Of a stretch of DNA of 33,906 nt, positions 9,282-17,420 are shown piece after piece. The stretch's first letter is position 1. Every line of letters starts with the position of its first letter. The position numbers and the translations under genes were made by a program. Under the pieces are notes generated by a model. It was not told the DNA's origin. It worked only from the letters and a program-made list of their open reading frames with translations, and made no database searches. Source of the stretch: Nitrospirota bacterium (GTDB lineage: Bacteria; Nitrospirota; Thermodesulfovibrionia; Thermodesulfovibrionales; SM23-35); contig JACAFF010000020.1 in the NCBI GenBank assembly GCA_013388455.1, positions 1-33,906 of the forward strand, written 5' to 3'.

Positions 9282-10379
9282 TTATCTTAAAAGGTGAATA
9301 TTCCCGACCTTTACCCTTTTAAGCCCTGCATCTTCTGCGATTTCCTTACATCTGAATGCAAAGTCTTTAGATGTAAGAGGTAGGTCGGACATGTAGAAGT
9401 GCGGATAAAATCCAAGAAGGGAGTATGGTATGTTTTTATCGTGAGATGCTATAAATGTTGATATATTTCTGATTTCTTCTTCGTCAATATATCCTGGAAC
9501 AAGGAGGGTGCTTGCTACAAGGAGTGGCGGTTCAGGACGTTCACGGATTCTTTTAGCAATAATTGAAAAATTTTCAATAGTTCTTTTATTTGTGACTCCT
9601 GTTAATGCGATATTCAGAATCTCATTCCATGATTTCAGGTCAAATTTGATACATCCGCCAGATTTAAGGGATATTTCTATCATCTCATTAAGTAGATCTC
9701 TGTTCATTGTTCCATTTGTTTCCCAGCATATTCTGAGAATCCTGTTTTTCTTTTGTTTTAGTGCAAAATGTGACGCCTTTAATGCAAATGGCAGTTGAGG
9801 GGTAGGGTCTCCCCCAAAGTAGCATATGCATGAGGTTTTTTTGTTCACTACATCGACAAGCTCCTGTATGTATCTTTTAGGGGATGTTAAAGTCTCTTCC
9901 CTGAAATGCCAGTTCTGACAGAAAAGGCAGTCAATAGAACATGACTGAAAGAAAACTGCCAGGTTTTTGTATCCGTATTCAGGTCCTTTCGAATAAGCAA
10001 ATTCAGGATATCCTGTTCCACATCCTCCGGCACAAATCCAGTCAGCAACACAGTTTGTCGGCAGTGGATCGTAGTACCATGAAAATTTACCCTCATCCTG
10101 AGAAATTCCGAAAAGTTTTCCATTAATATTTGTCCTGAGACCGCAATAACTTATGCCACCTTCAGGTATCCTGCATTCGTTTACGCATAAATTGCATCGA
10201 ATTCCATTTGGATCACTGGGAGGTTTTGGTGGAAGGCCAAATAGCTTTCTACTTTCTGAATGCGCCTTTTCAATATATAAGGATGCCTTGGACGATTCAA
10301 GGCGGATGCATTCAAGGCATACATTCAGAGCTTTTGAGATCAAATTAGAGGACTTTCCACAGACTAAGCACTCTGCCAT
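9282..10379 (-). CDS. radical SAM protein, pyruvate-formate-lyase-activase-like (COG1180 type)
   Basis: The 365-residue protein has an N-terminal zinc-ribbon-like pair of CxxC motifs (C4/C7, C21/C24) and a second Cys group (C62, C65, C69, C79). The radical SAM signature CSIDCLFC (C147-x3-C151-x2-C154) should bind the SAM-cleaving 4Fe-4S cluster. GGDPTP and ETNGTM follow, typical of PflA-like activases. Members usually generate a glycyl or substrate radical, but no glycyl-radical enzyme is encoded nearby, so the substrate is unknown. The gene is in line with the glutamate synthase operon but separated by 114 bp that hold a promoter, so it is probably its own unit. Confidence 0.8.
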   Translation of the reverse strand: MAECLVCGKSSNLISKALNVCLECIRLESSKASLYIEKAHSESRKLFGLPPKPPSDPNGIRCNLCVNECRIPEGGISYCGLRTNINGKLFGISQDEGKFSWYYDPLPTNCVADWICAGGCGTGYPEFAYSKGPEYGYKNLAVFFQSCSIDCLFCQNWHFREETLTSPKRYIQELVDVVNKKTSCICYFGGDPTPQLPFALKASHFALKQKKNRILRICWETNGTMNRDLLNEMIEISLKSGGCIKFDLKSWNEILNIALTGVTNKRTIENFSIIAKRIRERPEPPLLVASTLLVPGYIDEEEIRNISTFIASHDKNIPYSLLGFYPHFYMSDLPLTSKDFAFRCKEIAEDAGLKRVKVGNIHLLR

Positions 10380-10493
10380 GATAAAATTACAAAACTTTTT
10401 ATCAAGTATATCACAATATAATGTTATGTATTAATTTAAAGTAAAAAGACGCAAATCTCGATGAAAAAGAGGCAAGATTCCTTAGTCACCCGG

Positions 10494-11252
10494 TTAAGAA
10501 ATTATTTGCCCTTGGATTCCGATTTTTAATGTTCTTACAGAAATATTCTTGCCTGATTCTTTTACCGCTTCCGCCATTAATTTGACAAGTCCAGTGCAGC
10601 AGGGAACTTCCATATACGCAATCGTGATTGAACGGATATCGTTTTTACTCAGAATGGCAGTCATTTTATCTTTATATCCACCTGCATTATCAAGTTTTGG
10701 ACATCCGATTGCGACGGTATGACCCTTAATGAAATCATTGTGGAATCCTGCATATGCATATGCACAGCAATCTGCTGCTACAAGTAAATTTGCTCCTTGA
10801 TAATAAGGTGCCTTGAGCGGAAGTAAACTTATCTGAATAGGCCAATTCCTAAGTTGAGGTTGTAATTTCTGTTGAACAAATTCAGCAGTACATTCATTTA
10901 TCTGTAATGTCTTAACCATGCTACCGGGACATCCGCAAGCTAAAGGTATAGGTTCTTTTTGCTCGTGGTTCTTCTGGGCTTCTTCCATTCTCCATACCGC
11001 TTCTATTCCTTTTGTTTTATAAAGATATTCTTTTGTAGCATCAATATCAAATGGCTTTGCTTCACGTTCCTCTATAATTAATGCCCCAGTTGGACATTTG
11101 CCAATACAATCACCAAACCCATCGCAAAAATCTTCCTTAACCAGTTTTGCTTTTCCATTGACTATCTCTATGGCACCTTCAGCACATGTACTAACGCAGT
11201 TGCCGCATCCATCACATAGTTCCTCATTGATTTTGATAATTTTCCTTTTCAT
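10494..11252 (-). CDS. 4Fe-4S protein of the type found beside hybrid cluster protein genes
   Basis: The N-terminus carries a full ferredoxin motif (CDGCGNCVSTC, C13-C23) and a second in which the second Cys is Phe (CDGFGDCIGKC, C43-C53), which may bind a modified cluster or none. The C-terminal two thirds holds more conserved-looking cysteines: CGC 106-108, C121, CC 162-163, C184 and CC 218-219. From memory, this two-part Fe-S family accompanies hybrid cluster protein and its Crp/Fnr regulator in anaerobes, with a role in nitrosative-stress or redox handling. No hcp gene is present here. GGAGG precedes the ATG. The gene lies just downstream of a Crp/Fnr gene and its likely operator. Confidence 0.75.
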   Translation of the reverse strand: MKRKIIKINEELCDGCGNCVSTCAEGAIEIVNGKAKLVKEDFCDGFGDCIGKCPTGALIIEEREAKPFDIDATKEYLYKTKGIEAVWRMEEAQKNHEQKEPIPLACGCPGSMVKTLQINECTAEFVQQKLQPQLRNWPIQISLLPLKAPYYQGANLLVAADCCAYAYAGFHNDFIKGHTVAIGCPKLDNAGGYKDKMTAILSKNDIRSITIAYMEVPCCTGLVKLMAEAVKESGKNISVRTLKIGIQGQIIS

Positions 11253-11281
11253 TTGAATCCTCCTGGTATATTCTTGAGTTT

Positions 11282-11324
11282 AGAATAGATCAGGTGAGGG
11301 AAAGTGTCCTTGACTTAAGTCAAG
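11282..11324 (-). promoter_or_regulatory. Crp/Fnr-type operator and promoter for the Fe-S protein gene
   Basis: A perfect 16-bp palindrome, CTTGACTTAAGTCAAG, occupies 11309-11324 and contains TTGAC-N4-GTCAA, the form of site bound by Fnr/Dnr-like regulators. On the minus strand a TATTCT -10 (11287-11282) follows. It predicts a start near 11275, which puts the palindrome centre about 41.5 bp upstream, the class II activator position. The palindrome also overlaps the stop codon of the Crp/Fnr gene. Confidence 0.6.
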
Positions 11325-11989
11325 AGAGAAAATGTCCTAAGTTTTTCTGGATCAGGGATTATGATGGTATTATTTTCTTCAATGATAAGATTCTTTTGTT
11401 TCAGGAAGGCAAGTGCCCGTGAAAGCGTCTCAGGTATTGTCCCGAGCACAGATGCGAGTTCTTTTTTGGAATAGGTTAACCGACAGAGTGTTATGCCGTT
11501 TTCTAAGGTGCTGTTTTTTAGTAAGTAATCAGCAAGCCTTGTTTTAATGTCTTTGAGGGAAAGTTCCTCGATTTTTGCAACAAACTGCCTTAACCTCCTT
11601 GAATATCCGCTCATCATCTTCAAGGCAACCTCGGGGTGTTTCTTTATGAGTTTGTTCAATCCTTCTTTTGGAACACGTATGAGAGTTGAGTTCTCTATAG
11701 CAACACAGGATGCCGGATAAACCATGGAATCAAATATCGCTGCCTCTGCAACAAGGTCTCCCGGAACCTGTATATGTAGCGTATGTTCCTTGCCATCTGG
11801 AGAAAGCTTATAAATCTTAACTTTTCCTGAAACAACGATGAAGAATGCAGTAGCCTCTGCGCCTTCTAAAAAGATCTGTTCACCTTTTTGAACATTTTTC
11901 AAAAAGAGAAATGGCTCGATGAGGTCGATCTCTTTTTCCGTGAATGAATTGAATAGGAAGATACCGGATAGAAAATGGCGTATGTCCAT
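11315..11989 (-). CDS. Crp/Fnr-family transcriptional regulator
   Basis: The protein has 224 residues from the ATG at 11989 (a TTG two codons upstream is also possible). An N-terminal cyclic-nucleotide-binding-type beta-barrel covers about 10-120 (KGEQIFLEGAEATAFFIVVSG, then G-x-L-V-A-E-A-A). A long dimerisation helix follows, then a winged helix containing YSKKELASVLGTIPETLSRA as the recognition region. The N-terminus lacks the Cys cluster of Fnr, so it does not look like an oxygen-labile 4Fe-4S Fnr. It may sense a ligand, haem/NO or redox state, as HcpR or Dnr do. Its product is a good candidate to bind the palindrome downstream and so regulate the Fe-S protein gene. Confidence 0.88.
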   Translation of the reverse strand: MDIRHFLSGIFLFNSFTEKEIDLIEPFLFLKNVQKGEQIFLEGAEATAFFIVVSGKVKIYKLSPDGKEHTLHIQVPGDLVAEAAIFDSMVYPASCVAIENSTLIRVPKEGLNKLIKKHPEVALKMMSGYSRRLRQFVAKIEELSLKDIKTRLADYLLKNSTLENGITLCRLTYSKKELASVLGTIPETLSRALAFLKQKNLIIEENNTIIIPDPEKLRTFSLLT

Positions 11990-12184
11990 ATTCAATGAAA
12001 TCTTTTTTTATGTATCTTATTCATTTTCATTATTGTATTTCAGTATATCACAGCTCAATGCTGTTCAAAATATATTGATGCATTGTATCATGGTTTTATA
12101 ATTATCGGACATCTTGTCTGCGGAGGAAAATTCTATTACAGGTATCCGATTGCTATTTATTTTTATAAAGAGTAAAAATATTCT

Positions 12185-13381
12185 ATGAACTTTGATGAAA
12201 TACTGACTTTGAGAAAAGTCTTCAAATCAGTGAAGGAAAGACAAAAAAAGAATATCCTGCCCGACTTTGGAGAAAAGGTGAAAAAGTTAAGAGCAGTTCG
12301 GGCATTATCTGTGGGCAATAATGAACTGTTAAATAATGCAGTAAGACGGATGGAGGAAAATGGCATAAAAGTATTTCATGCAAAGGGACGAGATGACGCT
12401 ATAAGAATTATTGTCCGGGAGATTGGAGATGAAAAACTGGTGGTGAAATCGAAATCAAATGTAACAAGAGAACTTGATCTCGGGAAAGAGCTGGAATCAA
12501 AGGGAGTTAAGGTCATAGAGACGGATATAGGGGACAGAATAGCCCAGATTTTGCAATGCAAGCCTTCACACCCCACAGGTCCGGTAGCGCATATATCAAC
12601 AAAAACAATAGCAGCAGGACTTGCAGAACATTATGGTATAACTTCAAGTGAAGATCCTCAAGATATCGTCGGATTCCTTAGAGATGAAATATGCAGTTAT
12701 ATCGAAAAGGCTCATGTGGGAATAACCGGAGCTAATGCTTTGACAGCAGAAGAGGGCTCTGTAGTTATTGCCCATAATGAAGGTAATATTTTTGAAGTCT
12801 TGAGAAAGAGAAAGCATATCATAGTTACCGCGATCGATAAAATATATCCGAACATTGAAGATGCCATTAACATGCTTAAAGTTATATGCTTCAACGCAAC
12901 AGGCTCATGGATACCCTCTTTTATTGAGATAATCAGCGGTGTAAGCAAAACAGCGGATATTGAGAAAAAATTTATCAAAGGAATTCATGCCCCCGGCGAG
13001 ATAGTGCTTATCCTTGTTGATAACAAAAGAACAGAAATTATTCAGAAAGGGTATAAGGAAATCCTGACATGTATTGACTGCGGAAATTGTCTTCTCCATT
13101 GTCCAATGTATAACACCGTCGGAAATTATTTTGCATGTGGAAAAAACCTCGGAGGAAAAGGAATAGCATTAAGTTTTCTCTCTGATGAGGAGGTTGAAAA
13201 GAAACTCGAACTCTGCCTTACATGCGGACATTGCAGGAGAAATTGCCCTCTGGAGATTGATATACCCTCAATCATCCGGAGTTTGAGAAGTGATAACATA
13301 CCTACTGAGGTTTATTATTTTCTAAAATCCCATCTTTTCTGGCTTTATTACAACTTAAGATTAAAATTGAATCAGCTATAA
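12185..13381 (+). CDS. LUD-domain iron-sulfur protein (LutB/LdhH-like)
   Basis: The 398-residue protein has an N-terminal LUD (lactate-utilisation) domain, about 60-290. It includes VVKSKSNVTRELDLGKELE and the GITGANALTAEEGSVV signature (179-194). A C-terminal pair of 4Fe-4S motifs follows (CIDCGNCLLHC, C296-C306; CLTCGHCRRNC, C344-C354). This is the arrangement of LutB and of the LdhH subunit of lactate dehydrogenase complexes. Here it is alone, without LutA (Cys-rich CCG protein), LutC or a D-lactate dehydrogenase FAD subunit beside it, so a role in lactate oxidation is only possible. It is divergent from the Crp/Fnr gene across about 195 bp. The ribosome site is weak. Confidence 0.82.
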   Translation: MNFDEILTLRKVFKSVKERQKKNILPDFGEKVKKLRAVRALSVGNNELLNNAVRRMEENGIKVFHAKGRDDAIRIIVREIGDEKLVVKSKSNVTRELDLGKELESKGVKVIETDIGDRIAQILQCKPSHPTGPVAHISTKTIAAGLAEHYGITSSEDPQDIVGFLRDEICSYIEKAHVGITGANALTAEEGSVVIAHNEGNIFEVLRKRKHIIVTAIDKIYPNIEDAINMLKVICFNATGSWIPSFIEIISGVSKTADIEKKFIKGIHAPGEIVLILVDNKRTEIIQKGYKEILTCIDCGNCLLHCPMYNTVGNYFACGKNLGGKGIALSFLSDEEVEKKLELCLTCGHCRRNCPLEIDIPSIIRSLRSDNIPTEVYYFLKSHLFWLYYNLRLKLNQL

Positions 13382-13437
13382 ACATATACTATAATAATCG
13401 CAAAATTGTAATATTACATTGAACTTCTGAGAAACAA

Positions 13438-13898
13438 ATGGATATATTTAAGATTTTCGACGCCATTGAAAGGTAGAATTAAAAATCTCCGAATTGTATA
13501 AAAATTTCAATAAACTTTTTGCTGATGAAAAAGAGGTTGCAGCTTTATTTTTCCGAATGAGTCTTGATGAGCAATCACATGCAGATTTGATTAAATACCA
13601 GCGAAGGTTAGCAAGACAGAATAAAAATCTTTCAAAAGATATAGATATGGATATAAGCCGTGTTGATAAGTTAATCTCCGGAATTGACAACATTATTGGT
13701 TCACATAAACCTCTTTCATTACGAGAAGCCATAAAGTTATCAATAGAAATTGAAAACGATATCATGGAATATCATGGTCGTCATGCCATGATAAAGACAG
13801 TTCCAGAAGTTGCAGAACTATTGAAAAGCCTTTTCGGTGAAGACCATAAACATATTGAACTACTAAAAGAATTAGCTAAATATGAATCTTCTAAATAA
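13438..13898 (+). CDS. ferritin-like/rubrerythrin-related four-helix protein, apparently frameshifted near its start
   Basis: The main open frame (from TTG at 13494) reads as a di-iron four-helix bundle: E, then SLDEQSHADLIKYQRRL, later IENDIMEYHGRH and EDHKHIELLKEL, i.e. paired E..H motifs. The N-terminal helix is missing from that frame. Upstream, ATG at 13438 gives MDIFKIFDAIE before a TAG. Adding one A in the GAAAGG run at 13468-13473 joins it to KVELKISELYKNFNKLF in frame, restoring a normal first helix and a 153-residue protein. So the gene either has a one-base deletion or this base is a sequencing error. Peroxide or iron handling is the family role. It is followed at once by a methyltransferase gene. 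Confidence 0.7.
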
Positions 13899-13917
13899 GA
13901 TTCTTTTTTAAGATACG

Positions 13918-14520
13918 TTGGATCCGCTTGGTAAAAAGGAACTTTTAAATTTCTACAACAGGCATCTTAAAGATTTTGGTGATTTACCTCAAGCAGTCAG
14001 GTGGACTCCTGAAGGGCAGAAAAAGAGATATGATAAAATTTTTTCTATAGCAGGAGATCTTTCAGGAAAGCATATACTTGATTTTGGTTGTGGAAAGGGA
14101 GATTTTTTTGGATTTTTAAAAGAAAAAAGTATTGCTGTAAATTATTGTGGCATAGATATTAATAAAAATCTTATAACGTTAGCAAAAAAGAAGTTTCCTG
14201 ATGCTGAGTTTATTGCTATGGATATAGAAGAAGAGGAATTTTACAGGAAGTTCGATATCATTTTCGCTTGTGGCGTATTTAACCTCAGAATTGCAGGAAT
14301 CGAAACTACAATGAAAAATATTTTAATAAAACTATTCAATCTTTGCAACGAAGCCATACATATAAATTTTCTTAGTTATTATGTACCTCGCCGAAATGTT
14401 GAAATGTTTTATGTGAAACCCGAAGAGATTCTCTCTTTTGCGATCACCGAACTTTCAAGGATTGTTCAACTCAGGCATAGTAAAGAGGACATCTATCTGT
14501 CGATATACAAAGAAAGCTGA
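13918..14520 (+). CDS. class I SAM-dependent methyltransferase, substrate unknown
   Basis: The 200-residue Rossmann methyltransferase has motif I ILDFGCGKGDFFG (about 53-65), an acidic residue after beta-2 (CGIDINKN) and motif AEFIAMDIEEEEF. The GVFNLR region takes the place of motif IV. Its start is a TTG, 20 bases after the ferritin-like gene, with no strong ribosome site, so coupling with that gene is likely. Family members methylate many small molecules, and nothing in the context fixes the acceptor. It ends convergently with the cytochrome b gene. Confidence 0.75.
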   Translation: MDPLGKKELLNFYNRHLKDFGDLPQAVRWTPEGQKKRYDKIFSIAGDLSGKHILDFGCGKGDFFGFLKEKSIAVNYCGIDINKNLITLAKKKFPDAEFIAMDIEEEEFYRKFDIIFACGVFNLRIAGIETTMKNILIKLFNLCNEAIHINFLSYYVPRRNVEMFYVKPEEILSFAITELSRIVQLRHSKEDIYLSIYKES

Positions 14521-14539
14521 GTAAAATTAAATATTTTAT

Positions 14540-15223
14540 TTAGCTGCTGTGACCATGTTCTTCAGCATGAGCATGTTCTTCAGCATGTCCGTGCCCATGT
14601 TCCTCGTGTTCTTCTTCATATCCTGTAAACATTGCGATGATATGTGCCATTGGAGTATGTCCAAGGGTAGCGAGATAGAAATGAACTATTATGAATGCAC
14701 TGAAGAATATAAACAGAAGGACATGGATCATGTCAGCGATCTGAATTCCTCCTATCAGGTTTACAGCAGGAGAAAAGAATTTTGGATCCCAGAGGAAAAG
14801 ACCTGTGATGATCTGAACAGGAATTAACAGGGCCATTATCATTAAATATGAAACCTGCTGCATGGGATTGAATTTATTGTCAGGTGTTGAATGATGTGGA
14901 TTCTGATCGCCAACCATTATGCCGAAGCCGTAAAACTTTGCCTGCCTTATGGCCTTTTTAGCAAACTCTATTGGACGGTGAAGAGGTGGTATATAGATTT
15001 TAATTTTTAATGTAAGGAGGTAATAGATAAGCCAGATGAAGTAATTTGCCAGAAGAATAAAGCCAAGCCAGCTATGGATTTTTACCGCTGTTTCGAACGA
15101 GAACAGATTAAGAACATTGCCAAATCTAATCTGGGCTCCTGTGATAATCAGAATAATGAAACCCAGTGCATTAATCCAATGCCAGATTCTTATTGGTAAT
15201 GGATGTAAATATATTTTTTTCAT
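14540..15223 (-). CDS. cytochrome b (cytochrome b561/NiFe-hydrogenase b type) membrane subunit with His-rich tail
   Basis: The 227-residue protein has four predicted membrane helices. Histidines suited to two b haems are in IRIWHW (helix 1), KIHSWLGF (helix 2), DMIHVLLF and IVHFYLATLGH (helix 4), the pattern of hydrogenase/formate-dehydrogenase cytochrome b subunits. It would pass electrons between quinol and the multihaem cytochrome encoded immediately upstream; the genes share one base (TAATG). The cytoplasmic C-terminus is a Glu/His repeat (EEHGHGHAEEHAHAEEHGH, eight His). It is encoded partly by a direct DNA repeat at about 14554-14587 and may bind metal. No catalytic subunit is adjacent. 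Confidence 0.85.
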   Translation of the reverse strand: MKKIYLHPLPIRIWHWINALGFIILIITGAQIRFGNVLNLFSFETAVKIHSWLGFILLANYFIWLIYYLLTLKIKIYIPPLHRPIEFAKKAIRQAKFYGFGIMVGDQNPHHSTPDNKFNPMQQVSYLMIMALLIPVQIITGLFLWDPKFFSPAVNLIGGIQIADMIHVLLFIFFSAFIIVHFYLATLGHTPMAHIIAMFTGYEEEHEEHGHGHAEEHAHAEEHGHSS

Positions 15224-17268
15224 TATTTTTTACCTCCTTTTCCCATTCTTCTTAATGAGCGTAGGGGTGAAGTTATGATTCTAAAAGTAATATGTCCTAT
15301 AGGAACTGCTATTCCGCCTATGAGCGCAATGATAAACAGGATGTCAAATAGCTTTATATTCGTGCTACCCAGTGCATAGAATTTACTGACAGGTAATATA
15401 GTATATATTGAATTGAGGACTTCTTTTTTCGTCTGCAAAAGGGTGGTTTTCCCATCGGATCTATTAATGGCAATCATAACATTACCAAAGAATTCGGCTT
15501 CAGGGTGATGACACTTTTCGCATTCTCTTACGGCCTCTTTTTTTGCGGATATTTGGTGAGCTTCTGTAGCTTTGCTCACATCCATCTTGCCATGGAAGAT
15601 TGACAGCGTCCCTTTTTTGTATAGTTGTGTAAATATATTCCATAGTTCATTACTGTCAATGCTTCCGTCTTTATTCGTATCGAGTTTTGCCATCAAACCT
15701 TCAGAGTCTGTCTCAAGCAGTTTAGCGAGTTCTTCCTCTGGCAGAGGTTTCCCGGATTTTCTATCAAAAAGACTGAGATAGATCAACCTCTGAGCATCTT
15801 TAGAATGGCAGGCGGCACAGGATACAACATCAAAATGTGCTCCTGCAAATGATGAAAGAGTAATAGGTGGATTGGATAGCCACTTACTATGAATTTTTTC
15901 TATATCCTTGTGACACTTGAGACATCCATCCTTTATTTTAGTGGTCATTTTTGTTGATTCAACATCATGTGCATTATGGCAGCCTGAGCATGTCGGGGTG
16001 CCAGATTTTCCCTGCATCCTTAGCTCTTCATGAATGCTGTTCTTATAAGAGTCATACATATCACTATGGCATTTATTACAAAGTGTGAGCCCCAATGTTT
16101 TATCAATGCTTGCTTTCCCGATTGCATGGCTTCCGTGACATCCTACACAAGAGGGTGCTTTTTGATTACCACTTTTGAGCATTGAATAGTGGATACTTGT
16201 TTCATATTTCTTATAAGCATCTTCATGGCATTTATTGCAGAGTTCTGAAGATAACAGAGAATATTCTGCAAGATTCTCATATGTTTTACTTGGATGCTGA
16301 GTCTTCGAAAAACCTGTATGACAATCTCCACATTTAAGACCTGAATGAACTGAACCTTTTACGGATGCTTCATCCACATATAGAATAAGCGTTTCTCCAT
16401 TTTTCATCCTCATGCTTATTTTGTTCTTGTGGCATGAAAGACAATATGCATTCTCGGGTGCTGTTGCTTTTGCAGCCTTCATGCTCTTTATGGTATGTGA
16501 ACCATGGCATGAAATACAGTTGTCTTTTGCAATTAGAGCATAGTGTGCAGCATTTTTTCTTAATTGATCATCTGTATGACATATGGTGCATGCCTTTGCA
16601 GCTGCTGTAATATATTCTTTCCTGCTTTTGAATGTTCTAAAAGGATGCTTATTTTTTGAAAAATCCATATGACAGGCAGTGCAGTCGAAATTGCCATGAA
16701 CAGAATTCTTGAAAGTGTCTCTATTGATAAAAAGGCTTAATAATTCAGCACTGCTCAATGTCATACTAAAATCAAATTTATGACAGGTTAAACAATATTG
16801 CGTATCACTTATTTTCTTTTTCCAATCTGCCATTTTTAAAATGTAATGTGCGCCATGGCATTCAGAACAGAAGATGTTCTTTACCTTCGTTGTCAGGTAA
16901 TTATGCATTGGTAACTTTTCTTTTGGAATTTCTCCATGGCATAAAATACAGACCTCTGAAGCTCTTGCTGAATATTCTTTCTTGCTATTTATCTTTTTTT
17001 CCTGAGGATGATTTTCCATAGATATATCCATATGACACCCTGCACATCCGAGTGTGCTGTGTGCAGAATTTGCAAATTCGTTACCATTGATATATAGAGA
17101 GAGGATTTCTTTATTGGCAAGCTGTTTTGTCAGGCTATTATCCGAATGGCATCCAAGACACATCTGAGCTTCATCTGAGAGCTTCCCTTTTGCAGAGACT
17201 ATATATAATGGAAAAACAGTGAAGGATATAAAAAGCAATAAAATAATAATTTTCTTTCCTTTATCCAT
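15223..17268 (-). CDS. 17-haem c-type cytochrome with EF-hand loop and C-terminal membrane anchor
   Basis: The 681-residue protein starts with a signal peptide (about 1-26) and contains 17 CxxCH motifs, at residues 37, 75, 107, 134, 159, 196, 227, 251, 276, 313, 344, 374, 397, 427, 449, 484 and 583. The first twelve form three tandem four-haem units with nearly equal spacing (38/32/27, 37/31/24, 37/31/30). Residues 530-541 (DTNKDGSIDSNE) match a 12-residue EF-hand calcium loop. A hydrophobic helix at about 640-666 followed by Arg/Lys should anchor the C-terminus in the inner membrane. With the overlapping cytochrome b gene it should form a quinol-linked periplasmic electron conduit. The acceptor is unknown. 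A ribosome site (AGGGGG) precedes the ATG. Confidence 0.9.
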   Translation of the reverse strand: MDKGKKIIILLLFISFTVFPLYIVSAKGKLSDEAQMCLGCHSDNSLTKQLANKEILSLYINGNEFANSAHSTLGCAGCHMDISMENHPQEKKINSKKEYSARASEVCILCHGEIPKEKLPMHNYLTTKVKNIFCSECHGAHYILKMADWKKKISDTQYCLTCHKFDFSMTLSSAELLSLFINRDTFKNSVHGNFDCTACHMDFSKNKHPFRTFKSRKEYITAAAKACTICHTDDQLRKNAAHYALIAKDNCISCHGSHTIKSMKAAKATAPENAYCLSCHKNKISMRMKNGETLILYVDEASVKGSVHSGLKCGDCHTGFSKTQHPSKTYENLAEYSLLSSELCNKCHEDAYKKYETSIHYSMLKSGNQKAPSCVGCHGSHAIGKASIDKTLGLTLCNKCHSDMYDSYKNSIHEELRMQGKSGTPTCSGCHNAHDVESTKMTTKIKDGCLKCHKDIEKIHSKWLSNPPITLSSFAGAHFDVVSCAACHSKDAQRLIYLSLFDRKSGKPLPEEELAKLLETDSEGLMAKLDTNKDGSIDSNELWNIFTQLYKKGTLSIFHGKMDVSKATEAHQISAKKEAVRECEKCHHPEAEFFGNVMIAINRSDGKTTLLQTKKEVLNSIYTILPVSKFYALGSTNIKLFDILFIIALIGGIAVPIGHITFRIITSPLRSLRRMGKGGKK

Positions 17269-17360
17269 ATAACCCCCTGTCTCTAAAATATTCCTATGAA
17301 AAAAAGACGTATAATGTATAGCATATCCAATTAATAGAATGCAAGAATAATTACATTGTT

Positions 17361-17389
17361 TTGACAGAAAAAATATATTTTCTTATAAT
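17361..17389 (+). promoter_or_regulatory. perfect-consensus sigma-70 promoter
   Basis: TTGACA (17361-17366), a 17-bp spacer and TATAAT (17384-17389): both hexamers match the consensus exactly at optimal spacing. It reads toward the rhomboid gene, whose TTG start lies 31 bp after the -10 behind AGGAAG. Confidence 0.8.
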
Positions 17390-17420
17390 TTTGTTATATT
17401 TTATAAATTAGGAAGAATTT

